DNA of 64,000 nt from an uncultured Pseudomonas sp. (GTDB lineage Bacteria; Pseudomonadota; Gammaproteobacteria; Pseudomonadales; Pseudomonadaceae), in NCBI RefSeq assembly GCF_946886105.1, contig NZ_CAMPHV010000012.1, forward strand, positions 1 through 64,000, in the 5' to 3' direction. A program made the position numbers and the translations under genes. The first letter of the stretch is position 1; every line of letters begins with the position of its first letter. Positions 52,657 to 64,000 of the stretch are shown piece by piece. The notes beneath the pieces were generated by a model, which saw only the letters and a list, made by a program, of their open reading frames with translations, had not been told where the DNA came from and made no database searches.

Positions 52657-52728
52657 GTAGGAGCTAGTTATTGCTGACGATCAGGTGCGGATCGTCGGAG
52701 TGCCGAACCACAGCAAGCTAGCTCCTAC
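52657..52728. repeat. REP-like palindromic repeat, copy B
   Basis: 72 bp with perfect inverted ends GTAGGAGCTAG / CTAGCTCCTAC. Shares interior blocks with copy A (3464-3554) but lacks about 20 bp. Compared with copy A, both arms have changed together (GCCAG to GCTAG and CTGGC to CTAGC). It lies between acs and the DUF2236 gene. Confidence 0.75.
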
Positions 52729-52740
52729 GTGAGCACCGCT

Positions 52741-54678
<1,938 letters not shown>

Positions 54679-54685
54679 GGCGGGG

Positions 54686-54698
54686 CCTTTTTGTTGTT
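54686..54698 (-). promoter_or_regulatory. CA-motif (Hfq/Crc site) over the acs ribosome binding site
   Basis: On the minus strand AACAACAAAAAGG lies 8-20 bases before the acs ATG and includes the AAAAGG binding site. This fits the A-rich AAnAAnAA motif through which Hfq/Crc blocks translation during catabolite repression. CrcZ, the antagonist RNA, is encoded in this window. Confidence 0.65.
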
Positions 54699-54814
54699 CC
54701 GCAGTGGATAAACCATAGCATTCAAGCGAAAAGCCGAAAAATCGGAAAACATATAGAGCGCGGCGGCCGGAGAATATTTCCGGTCGCCGGGCGGGGCGGG
54801 TGTGGTCGAGCCGG

Positions 54815-56479
54815 CTAGCCGCGATGACGCTCGCGGAAATGCTGGATCAGGCCCTGGGTAGAGGCATCGCTGGCTGGCTCGTCGGTTTCGCCGGTGAGGC
54901 GCTGATAGACGCCCAGGCCCAGTTCCTTGCCCAGCTCCACGCCCCACTGATCGAAGGCGTTGGTGCCCCAGATGGCGCTCTGCACGAATACCTTGTGCTC
55001 GTACAGCGCGACCAGCGCGCCGAGGTTGTAGGGTGCCACGCGGGTCAGTACGAGGATGTTGCTCGGGCGGTTGCCGGGGATCACCTTGTGCGGCGCCAGG
55101 CGCTGCACTTCAGCCTCGTCCAGGCCCTTGGCGCGCAGCTCGTCCTCGGCCTCGGCGCGGGTCTTGCCATGCATCAGCGCCTGGGCCTGCGACAGGCAGT
55201 TGGCGAACAACCATTGATGGTGGTCGGCCAGGGGGCTGAAGCTGTTCACCGGCACGATGAAGTCCGCCGGAATCAGCTGGGTGCCCTGGTGCAGCAACTG
55301 GTGGTAGGCGTGCTGGCCGTTACAGCCCACCCCACCCCAGATCACCGGCCCGGTGTTGAAGTCCACCGCAGTGCCGTCCTGGCGCACAGATTTGCCGTTG
55401 GACTCCATATCCAACTGCTGCAGGTGCTTGGTGAAATTGCGCAGGTAGTGGTCGTACGGCAGGATCGCTTGGCTCTTGGCATCCCAGAAATTGCCGTACC
55501 AGATGCCCAGCAGGGCCATCAGCACCGGCATGTTCTGCGCCAGCGGTGCCTGGGTGAAATGCTGGTCCATGGCATAGGCGCCGGCCAGCAGTTCCTTGAA
55601 GTTGGAGATGCCAATGGCCAGGGCGATGGGCAGGCCGATCGCCGACCACAACGAGTAGCGGCCGCCGACCCAATCCCACATCGGGAAGATGTTTTCCGCC
55701 TTCATGCCGAACTCGATAGCGGCTTTCTGGTTACTGGTCACCGCGATGAAGTGCTTGTGCAACTGCGCTTCCGGGCCGCCCATGGCCAGGTACCACTCGC
55801 GCGCGGCCAGGGCGTTCTTCAGGGTTTCCAGAGTGCCGAAGGATTTCGAAGAGACGATGAACAGCGTGGTTTCCGGATTCAGCCGCGCGGTCAGGTCGCG
55901 GAATTCGCTGCCGTCGATATTGGCCAGGTAATGGCAACGCACGCCACGCTGGGTGAACGGGCGCAACGCTTCGGAAACCAATTGCGGGCCGAGGAAGGAG
56001 CCGCCGATACCGATGTTCACCACCTCGGTGATCGGTTTTTCGCTGTAGCCGCGCCATAGGCCGCTGTGGATACGGCTGACCAGTTCAGTCATCTGGTGCA
56101 GTACCTGATGCACCTGGGGAATCAGGTCGACCCCGTCCAGTTCCAGGCGCCGGCCGATCGGGCTGCGCAAGGCTGTGTGCAGCGCGGCGCGGCCTTCCGA
56201 GCCGTTGACCTTTTCGCCAGCGAACAACGCTTCGATCGATTGCGGCAATCCAGCCTGTTCGGCCAGCTGCACCAACAGCTCTAGGGTTCTATCGCTGGCC
56301 AGGTTCTTCGAGTAGTCGAGCAGCAGGCCGCAACTGCTCAGGGAATAGTGGGCAAAACGCTGGCTATCGCTGGCGAAGGCCTCACGCATGTTGAAGTCAT
56401 TCATCTGCTCGCGGTGTTGGCGCAGCGCCTGCCAGGCAGGGAGGGTGGTGACAGCGTGGGATTGCGGGCGATCGGCCAT
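54815..56479 (-). CDS. pgi: glucose-6-phosphate isomerase
   Basis: 554 residues from the ATG at 56479 ([10 protein letters not shown]); the longer in-frame extension is not supported. Signatures [29 protein letters not shown] and [13 protein letters not shown], then [10 protein letters not shown]. Interconverts glucose-6-P and fructose-6-P. Separated from acs by 136 bp containing a weak hairpin. Confidence 0.97.
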   Translation of the reverse strand: MADRPQSHAVTTLPAWQALRQHREQMNDFNMREAFASDSQRFAHYSLSSCGLLLDYSKNLASDRTLELLVQLAEQAGLPQSIEALFAGEKVNGSEGRAALHTALRSPIGRRLELDGVDLIPQVHQVLHQMTELVSRIHSGLWRGYSEKPITEVVNIGIGGSFLGPQLVSEALRPFTQRGVRCHYLANIDGSEFRDLTARLNPETTLFIVSSKSFGTLETLKNALAAREWYLAMGGPEAQLHKHFIAVTSNQKAAIEFGMKAENIFPMWDWVGGRYSLWSAIGLPIALAIGISNFKELLAGAYAMDQHFTQAPLAQNMPVLMALLGIWYGNFWDAKSQAILPYDHYLRNFTKHLQQLDMESNGKSVRQDGTAVDFNTGPVIWGGVGCNGQHAYHQLLHQGTQLIPADFIVPVNSFSPLADHHQWLFANCLSQAQALMHGKTRAEAEDELRAKGLDEAEVQRLAPHKVIPGNRPSNILVLTRVAPYNLGALVALYEHKVFVQSAIWGTNAFDQWGVELGKELGLGVYQRLTGETDEPASDASTQGLIQHFRERHRG

Positions 56480-56796
56480 CGGCGGCGTATTCCTTGTCCT
56501 GAAGAGTGGCGAAAAAATCGTGATGAAAGCACAGGCCCGGAGGCGTGCGGGCCTTGAGTTTAACTGGCTAACCCCCGTGACAGGCAAGCTGCAACGCAGT
56601 CGCATTGCAGGCGTGGCGGCGCTGCTTCCCCGTGGCCAGGGGATGGCCGTAAGCGCTGGCCGCGCCCGTCCGGGCGCATATCGGATAAGAGGCGCCGCCA
56701 GAGGAAAAGGTTCAGCATGCCGGCGATGGCGCAACAGGCCGTTCTCGGCAGTTTTTGCCTTGTATTGCCTGCCTCGCCAGGTATTTCAGATACCCG
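56480..56796. other. gene-free stretch where panD is expected
   Basis: 317 bp between pgi and panC. From memory, P. aeruginosa has panD between panC and pgi. No aspartate decarboxylase ORF (about 126 codons, with a GS processing site) is present on either strand. The part next to panC is a degenerate repeat (56741-56790); a short hairpin CCCGCT-AA-AGCGGG overlaps the panC stop. Confidence 0.7.
56741..56790. repeat. partial copy of the 156-bp element
   Basis: TTCTCGGCAGTTTTTGCCTTGTATTGCCTGCCTCG parallels TTTTCGGCCGTTTTGCCTTGTCTTGCCTACCTCG at 43381-43414. Only the right-hand third of the element is recognisable, with no intact inverted end. Confidence 0.5.
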
Positions 56797-57657
56797 CTAA
56801 AGCGGGCTACCCAGATCGAATGCCAGGTTGTCGATCAGCCGCGTGCTGCCGATAAAGGCCGCGACCAATATCACCAATTGGCGATCGTCCTTGGTGGCCG
56901 GGCGCAGGCTGTTCGACTCGCGCACCTCCAGGTAATCGGGACGAAAACCCGCGGCCAGTTGTTGCGCTTGCGCGGCGGCGATCAGGGCCGGGAAATCGCG
57001 TTCGCCCCGGCGAATGGCGTCGGCCATCTGCACCAGGCTGCGATACAGCGCGGGTGCGGCGGCGCGTTGTTCGGCGTTCAGGTAACCGTTGCGCGAGGAC
57101 AGGGCCAGGCCGTCGTCGGCACGTACCGTGGGCTCGCCGATAATCTGGATCGGCATGTTGAGATCGTGCACCAGGGTGCGGATCACAGCCAACTGCTGGA
57201 AGTCCTTCTGGCCGAAGATCGCCAGATCCGGCTGCACCAGGTTGAACAACTTGGTCACCACCGTGGCCACACCTTCGAAGTGGCCCGGCCGGCTGGCGCC
57301 GCACAAGCCTTCGGAGACGCCGGCGACGCTGACCCGGGTTTGTCCGGCCATGCCGTGGGGGTACATTTCCTCGACATCGGGGGTGAACAGCAGATTGCAA
57401 CCGGCTTCGAAGAGTTTCTCCTGATCGGCGGCGAGGGTTCGCGGGTAGCTGTCAAGGTCTTCGTTGGGGCCGAATTGCAGCGGGTTGACGAAGATACTGG
57501 CGACCACGAAATCGGCGCGCTGGGCGGCCTTTTCCACCAATGCGGTGTGGCCCGCATGCAGGTTGCCCATGGTTGGTACGAAGCCGATCTGTTTGCCTTC
57601 GGCACGGGCCTGGGCGACGGCAGCGCGCAATTCGCGCACGGTTTTAACCGTATTCAT
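56797..57657 (-). CDS. panC: pantothenate synthetase
   Basis: Joins pantoate and beta-alanine. 286 residues from the ATG at 57657, which overlaps the panB stop (ATGA). N-terminal Rossmann domain with the HxGH motif in [44 protein letters not shown] and [10 protein letters not shown] (SR loop). beta-Alanine supply is not local, since panD is absent here. Confidence 0.96.
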   Translation of the reverse strand: MNTVKTVRELRAAVAQARAEGKQIGFVPTMGNLHAGHTALVEKAAQRADFVVASIFVNPLQFGPNEDLDSYPRTLAADQEKLFEAGCNLLFTPDVEEMYPHGMAGQTRVSVAGVSEGLCGASRPGHFEGVATVVTKLFNLVQPDLAIFGQKDFQQLAVIRTLVHDLNMPIQIIGEPTVRADDGLALSSRNGYLNAEQRAAAPALYRSLVQMADAIRRGERDFPALIAAAQAQQLAAGFRPDYLEVRESNSLRPATKDDRQLVILVAAFIGSTRLIDNLAFDLGSPL

Positions 57658-58454
57658 GCAGAGAATCCATGTTCGGCCGCAGGGAAGCTTTTTTCTTTGA
57701 CCGCTTTGACGTACGCGCCGATGGCGGCGGCAACACTGCTTTGTCCGTCCATGAAATTTTTCACGAACTTGGGCGTGTGACCGCTCAGGGACAGGCCGAG
57801 CATGTCGTGCAGGACCAATACCTGGCCGTCGGTGTCGTTGCCAGCGCCGATACCGATCACCGGGATCTTCACCGCCTGGCTGATCTCCGCCGCCAATTCG
57901 CTGGGCACGCATTCGAGCAACAACATGGCCGCGCCGGCCTGCTCCAGGGCCATGGCATCGGCGCGCATCTGCCGTGCCTGGGCTTCCTGACGGCCCTGGA
58001 CCTTGTAGCCGCCGAGGATATTCACCGCTTGCGGGGTCAGCCCCAGGTGCGCGCATACCGGCACGCCGCGCTCGGCCAGCAGGCGAATCGGTTCGGCCAG
58101 CCAGGCCGCGCCTTCGAGCTTGACCATATGGGCGCCGGCCTGCATCAACGCGGCGCAGTTGTTCAGGGCTTGTTCGCTGGTGGCGTAGGCCATGAAGGGC
58201 AGGTCGACGAGAATCAATGCGCCCTGGTTGCCGCGCTTGACGCAGGCGGTGTGGTAGGCCATCTCGGCGACAGTTACGGGCAGGGTGCTGTCATGTCCCT
58301 GTAAAACCATGCCGAGGGAATCGCCAACCAGCAGCACGTCGACACCGGCCTGGCAGGCCACTTTGGCGAAGGTGGCGTCATAACAGGTCAGCATGGCGAT
58401 TTTCTCGCCGCTCTGTTTGAGGCTTTGCAGGGTGGTCAGGGTAACGTCGGGCAT
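57654..58454 (-). CDS. panB: 3-methyl-2-oxobutanoate hydroxymethyltransferase
   Basis: First committed step to pantoate. 266 residues with [33 protein letters not shown] (Mg-binding Asp/Asp), KLEGAAWL and [20 protein letters not shown]. Operon panB-panC with a four-base overlap. Confidence 0.97.
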   Translation of the reverse strand: MPDVTLTTLQSLKQSGEKIAMLTCYDATFAKVACQAGVDVLLVGDSLGMVLQGHDSTLPVTVAEMAYHTACVKRGNQGALILVDLPFMAYATSEQALNNCAALMQAGAHMVKLEGAAWLAEPIRLLAERGVPVCAHLGLTPQAVNILGGYKVQGRQEAQARQMRADAMALEQAGAAMLLLECVPSELAAEISQAVKIPVIGIGAGNDTDGQVLVLHDMLGLSLSGHTPKFVKNFMDGQSSVAAAIGAYVKAVKEKSFPAAEHGFSA

Positions 58455-58859
58455 GAACTCGTCCTCACTCAGGCGTTCAGCAAGCAGTCAATCTGCTTCG
58501 CAGTCAGGCTGCTTCAAAGTGGCCTGCATTGGCCTCGATTTGCACCGGTGCGGGGCAACGGGACGCCTATAGTCCTGATGGGCGCGCATGAAGTCAATTG
58601 CAGGTGTTACCGGGCGTTACTGGCGTTACCGCGAAGAACTCAAGCGGGCGCCTTGCGGCGGGTTGTCGCGGGGGGCGCCGCCCTGGCGCGTTGGCGGGAG
58701 CCAACATCGCGGCCAATGGGCATTGTTTGTGGTTCGGATAAGCCTTGGCGCAATCCGGGAAAGCCGCTGCATGTGCCCATCGCTTCCCGGATTGTGCGGG
58801 CGCTCATCCGGGCTACCAAAGCCGTCGGCCTATTCATGGCTGGGCAGGCGGGACTAGGG
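58455..58859. other. gene-free stretch between panB and folK
   Basis: 405 bp without a credible ORF on either strand. It contains the degenerate palindromic repeat at 58731-58818 and presumably the panB promoter and the end of the pcnB-folK message. Nothing else stands out. Confidence 0.6.
58731..58818. repeat. degenerate CCCGGAT-type inverted repeat
   Basis: GCGCAATCCGGGAA (58748-58761) and TTCCCGGATTGTGC (58784-58797) match at 13 of 14 positions as inverted arms; ATCCGGGCTACC follows. Related to the perfect repeat at 50304-50373. Confidence 0.6.
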
Positions 58860-59351
58860 CTACGGCTTGTCGTCCAGGCGCTCGAGGCCGACGAAAGGGC
58901 AGGCGGCGAGCAGTTCGCCGAGGGTTCGGCCGTCGGGCAGGCACAGCTCGGGCGCGAGTTCGGCCAGGGGATAGAGAACGAAAGGCCGTGCGTGCATATG
59001 GTAGTGGGGCACCTGCAAGCGGGCGTCGTCGAGCATTCGGTTGCCGAATAGCAGGATATCCAGGTCGAGGGTGCGCGGGCCCCAACGCTCGGCTTTGCGC
59101 GTGCGGCCCTGTTCCTGCTCGATGCGTTGCAAGGCATCGAGCAGGGCGTGCGGTTGCAGGGTGCTGTCGAGCATGGCGACCGCGTTGACGTAGCGCGGCT
59201 GGTCGGCGGGGCCGAGCGGGTCGCTGGCATACAAAGAAGAACTGGCGAGCAGTTGCGTGTGCGGCAGCGCGGCCAGCGCCGCGAGGGCGCTGCGCAGCTG
59301 CTGCACGGGCTCGGCGAGATTGCTGCCGAGGCCGATATAGATGCGTTCCAT
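58860..59351 (-). CDS. folK: HPPK, 2-amino-4-hydroxy-6-hydroxymethyldihydropteridine pyrophosphokinase
   Basis: 163 residues from the ATG at 59351. IYIGLGSNLAEPVQQL at the start and the HPPK signature RWGPRTLDLDILLFG near 88-102, with the Mg-binding Asp pair. Supplies the substrate of FolP (28269-29120). It overlaps the pcnB stop by one base (TGATG). Confidence 0.96.
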   Translation of the reverse strand: MERIYIGLGSNLAEPVQQLRSALAALAALPHTQLLASSSLYASDPLGPADQPRYVNAVAMLDSTLQPHALLDALQRIEQEQGRTRKAERWGPRTLDLDILLFGNRMLDDARLQVPHYHMHARPFVLYPLAELAPELCLPDGRTLGELLAACPFVGLERLDDKP

Positions 59352-60748
59352 CAGTCGTGGGACGGCGCGTCGGCGCCCGGTGCACGCTTGCGCTTGCCAC
59401 CGCTGCGGCGGCGTTTGCGCGGTGCCTCGCCAGTGGCGTCCTGGCTGAGGTCGCGAATCATGCCGCGGCGCTCGCTGTCGCTGGCGTCCTGATAAACCGT
59501 CCACCAGTCGCCGAGGCCGCCGGTTTGTTCACCGGCGCTTTCACGCAGCAGGAGGAAGTCGTAGCCGGCGCGGAAGCGCGGGTTTTCCAGGAGCAGATCG
59601 GCGCGTTTACCACTGCGCCGCGGCAGGCGCTCCTGCATGTCCCAGATCTCGCGGATCGGCATGGTGAAGCGTTTGGGAATAGCGATGCGCTGGCATTGTT
59701 CGCTGATCAGCTCGTGGGCCGCTTCCTGCATCGCCGGAATCGGCGGCATGCCGCGTTCTTGCAGCTTGAGCACGCGTGCCGGCAATGCCGGCCAGAGCAG
59801 GGCGGCGAAGAGAAAGGCTGGGGTCACCGGTTTATTCTGCTGAATACGCAGATCGGTGTTGATCAGGGCGTTGCGGATCAACTCGTCGGTATAGTCCGGG
59901 TTGGCCTTCAACGCCGCGGCGCTCGCCGGGAAGAGTTCGCCGAACAGGCCGTAATCGACGAGCAGCTCATAGGTGAACTCGGCATAACCGGCGAGGAACA
60001 GCTTGAGTACTTCCTCGAACAACCGTGCCGAGGGAATCTCCCGCAGCATCGGCGCCAGTTTGTAGATGGGCGCGGCGCTGTGCTTCTCGATGTCGAAATC
60101 CAGCTTGGCGGCGAAGCGCACCGCGCGCAGCATGCGTACCGGGTCTTCCTGGTAGCGCTGGGTCGGGTCGCCGATCAGGCGGACCAGGTGATTGCGGATA
60201 TCGTGCACGCCGTTGGCGTAATCGAGGATGCGTTCGGTGCTGGGGTCGTAATACAGCGCGTTGATAGTGAAGTCGCGACGCTGGGCGTCGTCTTCCAGGC
60301 TACCGTAGACGTTGTCGCGCAGGATGCGCCCGCTTTCGTTACGCGATGCCAGATGGCTGCTGTCTTCCTCGTCGTCGCCTTCCGGATGGTTGGCGCGGAA
60401 GGTCGCGACCTCGATGATCTCGCGGCCGAAATGCACGTGCACCAGCTTGAAACGTCGGCCGATCACCCGCGCGTTGCGGAACTCGGCGCGCACCTGCTCG
60501 GGCGTGGCGCTGGTGGCGACGTCGAAATCCTTGGGGTCGATATCGAGCAGCAGGTCGCGCACGCAACCGCCGACCAGATAGGCCTGGTAGCCGGCCTGTT
60601 GCAGGCGCTCGACCACGCTGGTGGCGTAACGGCTGATGTCGCCACGATGGATGCAGTGCTGGTGGTTGGTCAGCACTTCGGGGCTGCTGTGCGATTGATG
60701 GGCGCGGCGCAGGGGCGAGCGGAAAGACTTGAACAGCTTTTTCAGCAT
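59351..60748 (-). CDS. pcnB: poly(A) polymerase I
   Basis: Adds poly(A) tails that start RNA decay. 465 residues from the ATG at 60748. Class II nucleotidyltransferase motif LVGGCVRDLLLDIDPKDFDVAT at about 58-79 with the catalytic DFD at 74-76, then the RRDFTINALYYD and RYQEDPVRMLRAVRFAAKL segments. A basic C-terminal tail (RKRRRSGGKRKR) likely binds RNA. Coupled to folK. Its RNA-decay partner PNPase is also in the window. Confidence 0.96.
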   Translation of the reverse strand: MLKKLFKSFRSPLRRAHQSHSSPEVLTNHQHCIHRGDISRYATSVVERLQQAGYQAYLVGGCVRDLLLDIDPKDFDVATSATPEQVRAEFRNARVIGRRFKLVHVHFGREIIEVATFRANHPEGDDEEDSSHLASRNESGRILRDNVYGSLEDDAQRRDFTINALYYDPSTERILDYANGVHDIRNHLVRLIGDPTQRYQEDPVRMLRAVRFAAKLDFDIEKHSAAPIYKLAPMLREIPSARLFEEVLKLFLAGYAEFTYELLVDYGLFGELFPASAAALKANPDYTDELIRNALINTDLRIQQNKPVTPAFLFAALLWPALPARVLKLQERGMPPIPAMQEAAHELISEQCQRIAIPKRFTMPIREIWDMQERLPRRSGKRADLLLENPRFRAGYDFLLLRESAGEQTGGLGDWWTVYQDASDSERRGMIRDLSQDATGEAPRKRRRSGGKRKRAPGADAPSHD

Positions 60749-60887
60749 GGGGTGCACTGTTTGACGAAATGACCGGCCAGGGTAAACCTTGACCACAAGA
60801 GTGGCGCGGATTCTAACATCGAGTCGGGGAAGGGTGTAAAAGAGTCGGGAAATGCGGGAGAAGGCATGGGAGCTAGGCCCAGTAAGC

Positions 60888-61256
60888 TAATGGGGGAGCC
60901 GAGGCTCCCCCATGAATAAGTGCTTTCTTTGTTTTTATTATTATGGCGGGCTTGTTGTTTTTGTTTGGATGCCCGATCCATTAAGTCAGAGACTTTAGGA
61001 ATACCTCCCAAGCTGGGAGTCAATAGCAAACGGATTGCTTTGGATGCTGATGCCACCTTAGTCATTCGACCCAACCAGTACAGGCACTGCTTTGTAGCAG
61101 TTTTTATTGTTCTCGGCCTGGTTGTGGGGCAAGCCCCAAAGGCAATTCCTTTCCAAAAGAATCAGTTAGCTGCGCCTCCGCCCTATTGTTTTTGTTGTGC
61201 TGGAGTCGATACGTCTTATTTTTATTGTTGGGGTGTGCTTGTTATTGTTGTTGTGC
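60888..61256 (-). ncRNA. crcZ: CrcZ small RNA
   Basis: Catabolite-repression RNA that sequesters Hfq/Crc. Identified by position (between cbrB and pcnB, same strand) and content: on the minus strand there are about six A-rich CA motifs (AACAACAATAACAA, AACAATAAAAATAA, AACAAAAACAA, AACAATAAAAA, AACAAAAACAACAA, AATAATAAAAACAA) and no credible ORF. Starts about 12 bases after the RpoN promoter with GCACAACAAC and ends at the hairpin at 60890-60913, about 370 nt in all (P. aeruginosa: about 407 as I recall). The ends are inferred. Confidence 0.88.
60890..60913 (-). terminator. crcZ 3' hairpin
   Basis: ATGGGGGAGCC / GGCTCCCCCAT, a perfect 11-bp stem with almost no loop, at the expected 3' end of CrcZ. 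The T-run is poor (ATTAGCTT), so the end may also be set by processing. Confidence 0.6.
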
Positions 61257-61264
61257 CAGCAATA

Positions 61265-61281
61265 AAGCAGAAGCCGTGCCA
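61265..61281 (-). promoter_or_regulatory. RpoN (sigma-54) promoter of crcZ
   Basis: TGGCACGGCTTCTGCTT on the minus strand: GG and GC separated by exactly 10 bp, matching TGGCACG-N4-TTGCW except for one base. Confidence 0.85.
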
Positions 61282-61341
61282 GTTTTTGCGATTCCTTATA
61301 AAACAATGGTTTAGCGGTTTTTGTTGTCTGCGGTGGGGTAT

Positions 61342-61379
61342 AAAAAAGCCGGGTTCCCGTTACCGTAGAACCCGGCTTT
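61342..61379 (-). terminator. cbrB terminator
   Basis: AAAGCCGGGTTC / GAACCCGGCTTT, a 12-bp stem and 11-nt loop with TTTTTT on the minus strand. Separates cbrAB from crcZ. Confidence 0.88.
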
Positions 61380-61404
61380 GTTACTAAATGCTGAAGGGGT
61401 AACA
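61379..61404. promoter_or_regulatory. CbrB upstream activating site
   Basis: TGTTAC-N14-GTAACA, a perfect inverted repeat about 125-150 bp upstream of the crcZ start, at a typical enhancer distance. It matches the CbrB consensus as I remember it, and abuts the cbrB terminator. Confidence 0.75.
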
Positions 61405-61439
61405 GCTGGTGGTGAGGTTTCGCGGTATCACCGTGCCGG

Positions 61440-62870
<1,431 letters not shown>

Positions 62871-62939
62871 CAATTGAATCTCTCGGCGGTCGCAGAGCCT
62901 GGAATCGGAATGATCGGCATCTCGATCACAGGGTCATTG

Positions 62940-64000
62940 TTAGCTGGTTAAGGTCGCTATGGACGTCGCCTCGACATGCCGCGGCAGTGTCACCCGGATC
63001 CGGGTGCCGCGTTGTAGCTCGGGGTCGGCCGGGCTGTCGATTGTTATTTGTCCATAATGCTCTTCCACGATCGAATAGACCAGGGCAAGGCCGAGTCCGG
63101 TGCCTTCGCCTGGGTCCTTGGTGGTGAAAAACGGCTCGAACAATCGATCCATGATGGCCTTGGGGATACCGCTGCCTTCGTCCTCGACGATGAGGTCGAC
63201 GGCGTGCTCCGTCGCTTCGCTCCGAACCCGGATCGCCGAGCCCGGCGGCGAGGCGTCGCGGGCGTTGGAGAGCAGGTTGATCAGCACCTGGGCGAGACGC
63301 TGGGGGTCGCCGCAGGCCCAGTGATCGGCATCGCACAGGTTGAAGAATTGCACTTCGAGGCTGCGCCGGTTGAGCGACAGCAGGCCGATCGCGTCGCGCG
63401 CCACTTCCGCCAGGCACACCGGCTCGTCGGCATGCTGGTGCGAACCGGAATGGGCGAAGCTCATCAGCGACTGGACGATGCGCGAAACGCGTTTGGTCTG
63501 TTCGATGATCTGTTGGCTGATCTCGGTCAGTTCGTCGTCGCCCTCGCGCTCCTCGCGCAGGTTCTGCGCCAGGCAGGCAATGCCGGTGATCGGGTTGCCG
63601 ATCTCGTGCGCGACCCCGGCGGCCAGACGGCCGATGCTGGCCAGGCGCTCGGAGTGCACCAGCTTGTCTTCCAGGTACTGGGTTTCGGTGAGGTCTTCGA
63701 CCAGCAGCACCAGGCCGCTGTTACCGGGCGCCAGGGGTTCGTCGATGGCCGCCTTGTGCAGGCTCAACCAGCGGGTCTGGCCGTCGAGCGCGAGATTCTG
63801 TTTATGCAGGTGTTCGTCGGGCAACTCGATGAAGTTTTGCAGCAGGTCGCGCCAGGGCTCGCTGAGTGCCGATAGACGCGAGCCGACCACGCGTTGCGCT
63901 GGAATTTCGGTGAGTTCTTCCATGGCCTTGTTCCACATCAGGATTTCCTGATCCTTGGCCAGCGAACAGACGCCCATCGGCAGTTCCTGCAGGGTCTGGC
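62940..64000 (-). CDS. cbrA: sensor histidine kinase CbrA (C-terminal part)
   Basis: The 5' end lies beyond the window; the reading frame stays open to position 64000, and the ATG at 63977 is internal. Visible are a PAS-like domain (LAKDQEILMWNKAMEELTEI), the HisKA H-box with the phospho-His in AAGVAHEIGNPITGI, the N-box LINLLSNARDA, and G-boxes DEGSGIPKAIMDRLFEPF and GEGTGLGLALV. In P. aeruginosa the N-terminus is an SLC5-like transporter domain. 69 bp upstream of cbrB. Confidence 0.95.
   Translation of the reverse strand, partial: QTLQELPMGVCSLAKDQEILMWNKAMEELTEIPAQRVVGSRLSALSEPWRDLLQNFIELPDEHLHKQNLALDGQTRWLSLHKAAIDEPLAPGNSGLVLLVEDLTETQYLEDKLVHSERLASIGRLAAGVAHEIGNPITGIACLAQNLREEREGDDELTEISQQIIEQTKRVSRIVQSLMSFAHSGSHQHADEPVCLAEVARDAIGLLSLNRRSLEVQFFNLCDADHWACGDPQRLAQVLINLLSNARDASPPGSAIRVRSEATEHAVDLIVEDEGSGIPKAIMDRLFEPFFTTKDPGEGTGLGLALVYSIVEEHYGQITIDSPADPELQRGTRIRVTLPRHVEATSIATLTS

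Noticed and set aside
60920..61387. Plus-strand ORF of 155 codons between pcnB and cbrB
   Set aside because: It is antisense to crcZ and consists of T-rich codons from the CA motifs; the RNA gene explains the sequence.

Overview
The window is a chromosomal segment of a Pseudomonas-type gammaproteobacterium (Pseudomonas sensu lato, including the stutzeri/mendocina-like lineages). The case rests on gene order: lldR/lldPD-dld, smpB, ratA-rnfH, bamE(omlA), fur, recN, grpE-dnaK-dnaJ, dapB, carAB-greA, yhbY, rlmE-ftsH-folP-glmM, tpiA-secG, tRNA-Leu, tRNA-fMet, rimP-nusA-infB-rbfA-truB-rpsO-pnp, BON/CsbD genes, acs, pgi, panBC, folK, pcnB, crcZ and cbrAB. From memory this follows the region around PA4772 to PA4725 of P. 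aeruginosa. GC content is high, Pseudomonas-style dispersed palindromes are present, and I see no insertion sequence, prophage, CRISPR array or defence island. Most of the window is core genome.

Layout. 1-7.7 kb: a small secreted protein, then the lactate-use operon lldP-lldD-dld (minus strand) with the divergent regulator lldR and two LldR-type operators. 7.7-12.8 kb: smpB, a sodium-coupled transporter, ratA-rnfH, a GlxA-type AraC regulator, bamE and fur. 12.8-18.6 kb: recN and the heat-shock genes grpE, dnaK and dnaJ, with two RpoH-type promoters of identical geometry. 18.7-25.5 kb: dapB, a leader ORF with an attenuator, carA-carB-greA, a DUF4149 protein and yhbY. 25.5-31.8 kb: rlmE, ftsH, folP, glmM, tpiA, secG. 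31.8-41 kb: two tRNAs and the translation/RNA-turnover superoperon from rimP to pnp. 41-50.2 kb: accessory and envelope genes (zinc-binding TPR membrane protein, BON and CsbD stress proteins, rhomboid protease, two DUF2845 proteins, a DUF748 protein, an RNA methyltransferase, and a secreted protein made of eight 13-residue repeats). 50.4-58.5 kb: thiolase, DUF2236 protein, acetyl-CoA synthetase, pgi, panC, panB. 58.8-64 kb: folK, pcnB, the small RNA CrcZ, cbrB and the 3' part of cbrA.

How the parts connect. Lactate and acetate enter central metabolism through the lld genes and acs. CbrA/CbrB activates the RpoN-dependent crcZ promoter (RpoN -24/-12 element and a TGTTAC-N14-GTAACA upstream site are visible), and CrcZ titrates Hfq/Crc. 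The acs start region carries a CA-rich Hfq/Crc-like motif over its ribosome binding site, so regulator and probable target are in the same window. Carbamoyl-phosphate synthesis is preceded by a 32-codon leader ORF that contains a 17-bp terminator stem and overlaps the TTG start of carA.

I found no wholly new multi-gene system. The items most worth a second look are the carA leader/attenuator, the 13-residue-repeat secreted protein, a tRNA/tmRNA 3'-end-like scar between rpsO and pnp, the absence of panD from the panBC locus with a degenerate repeat element in its place, and a zinc-finger/TPR membrane protein downstream of pnp.
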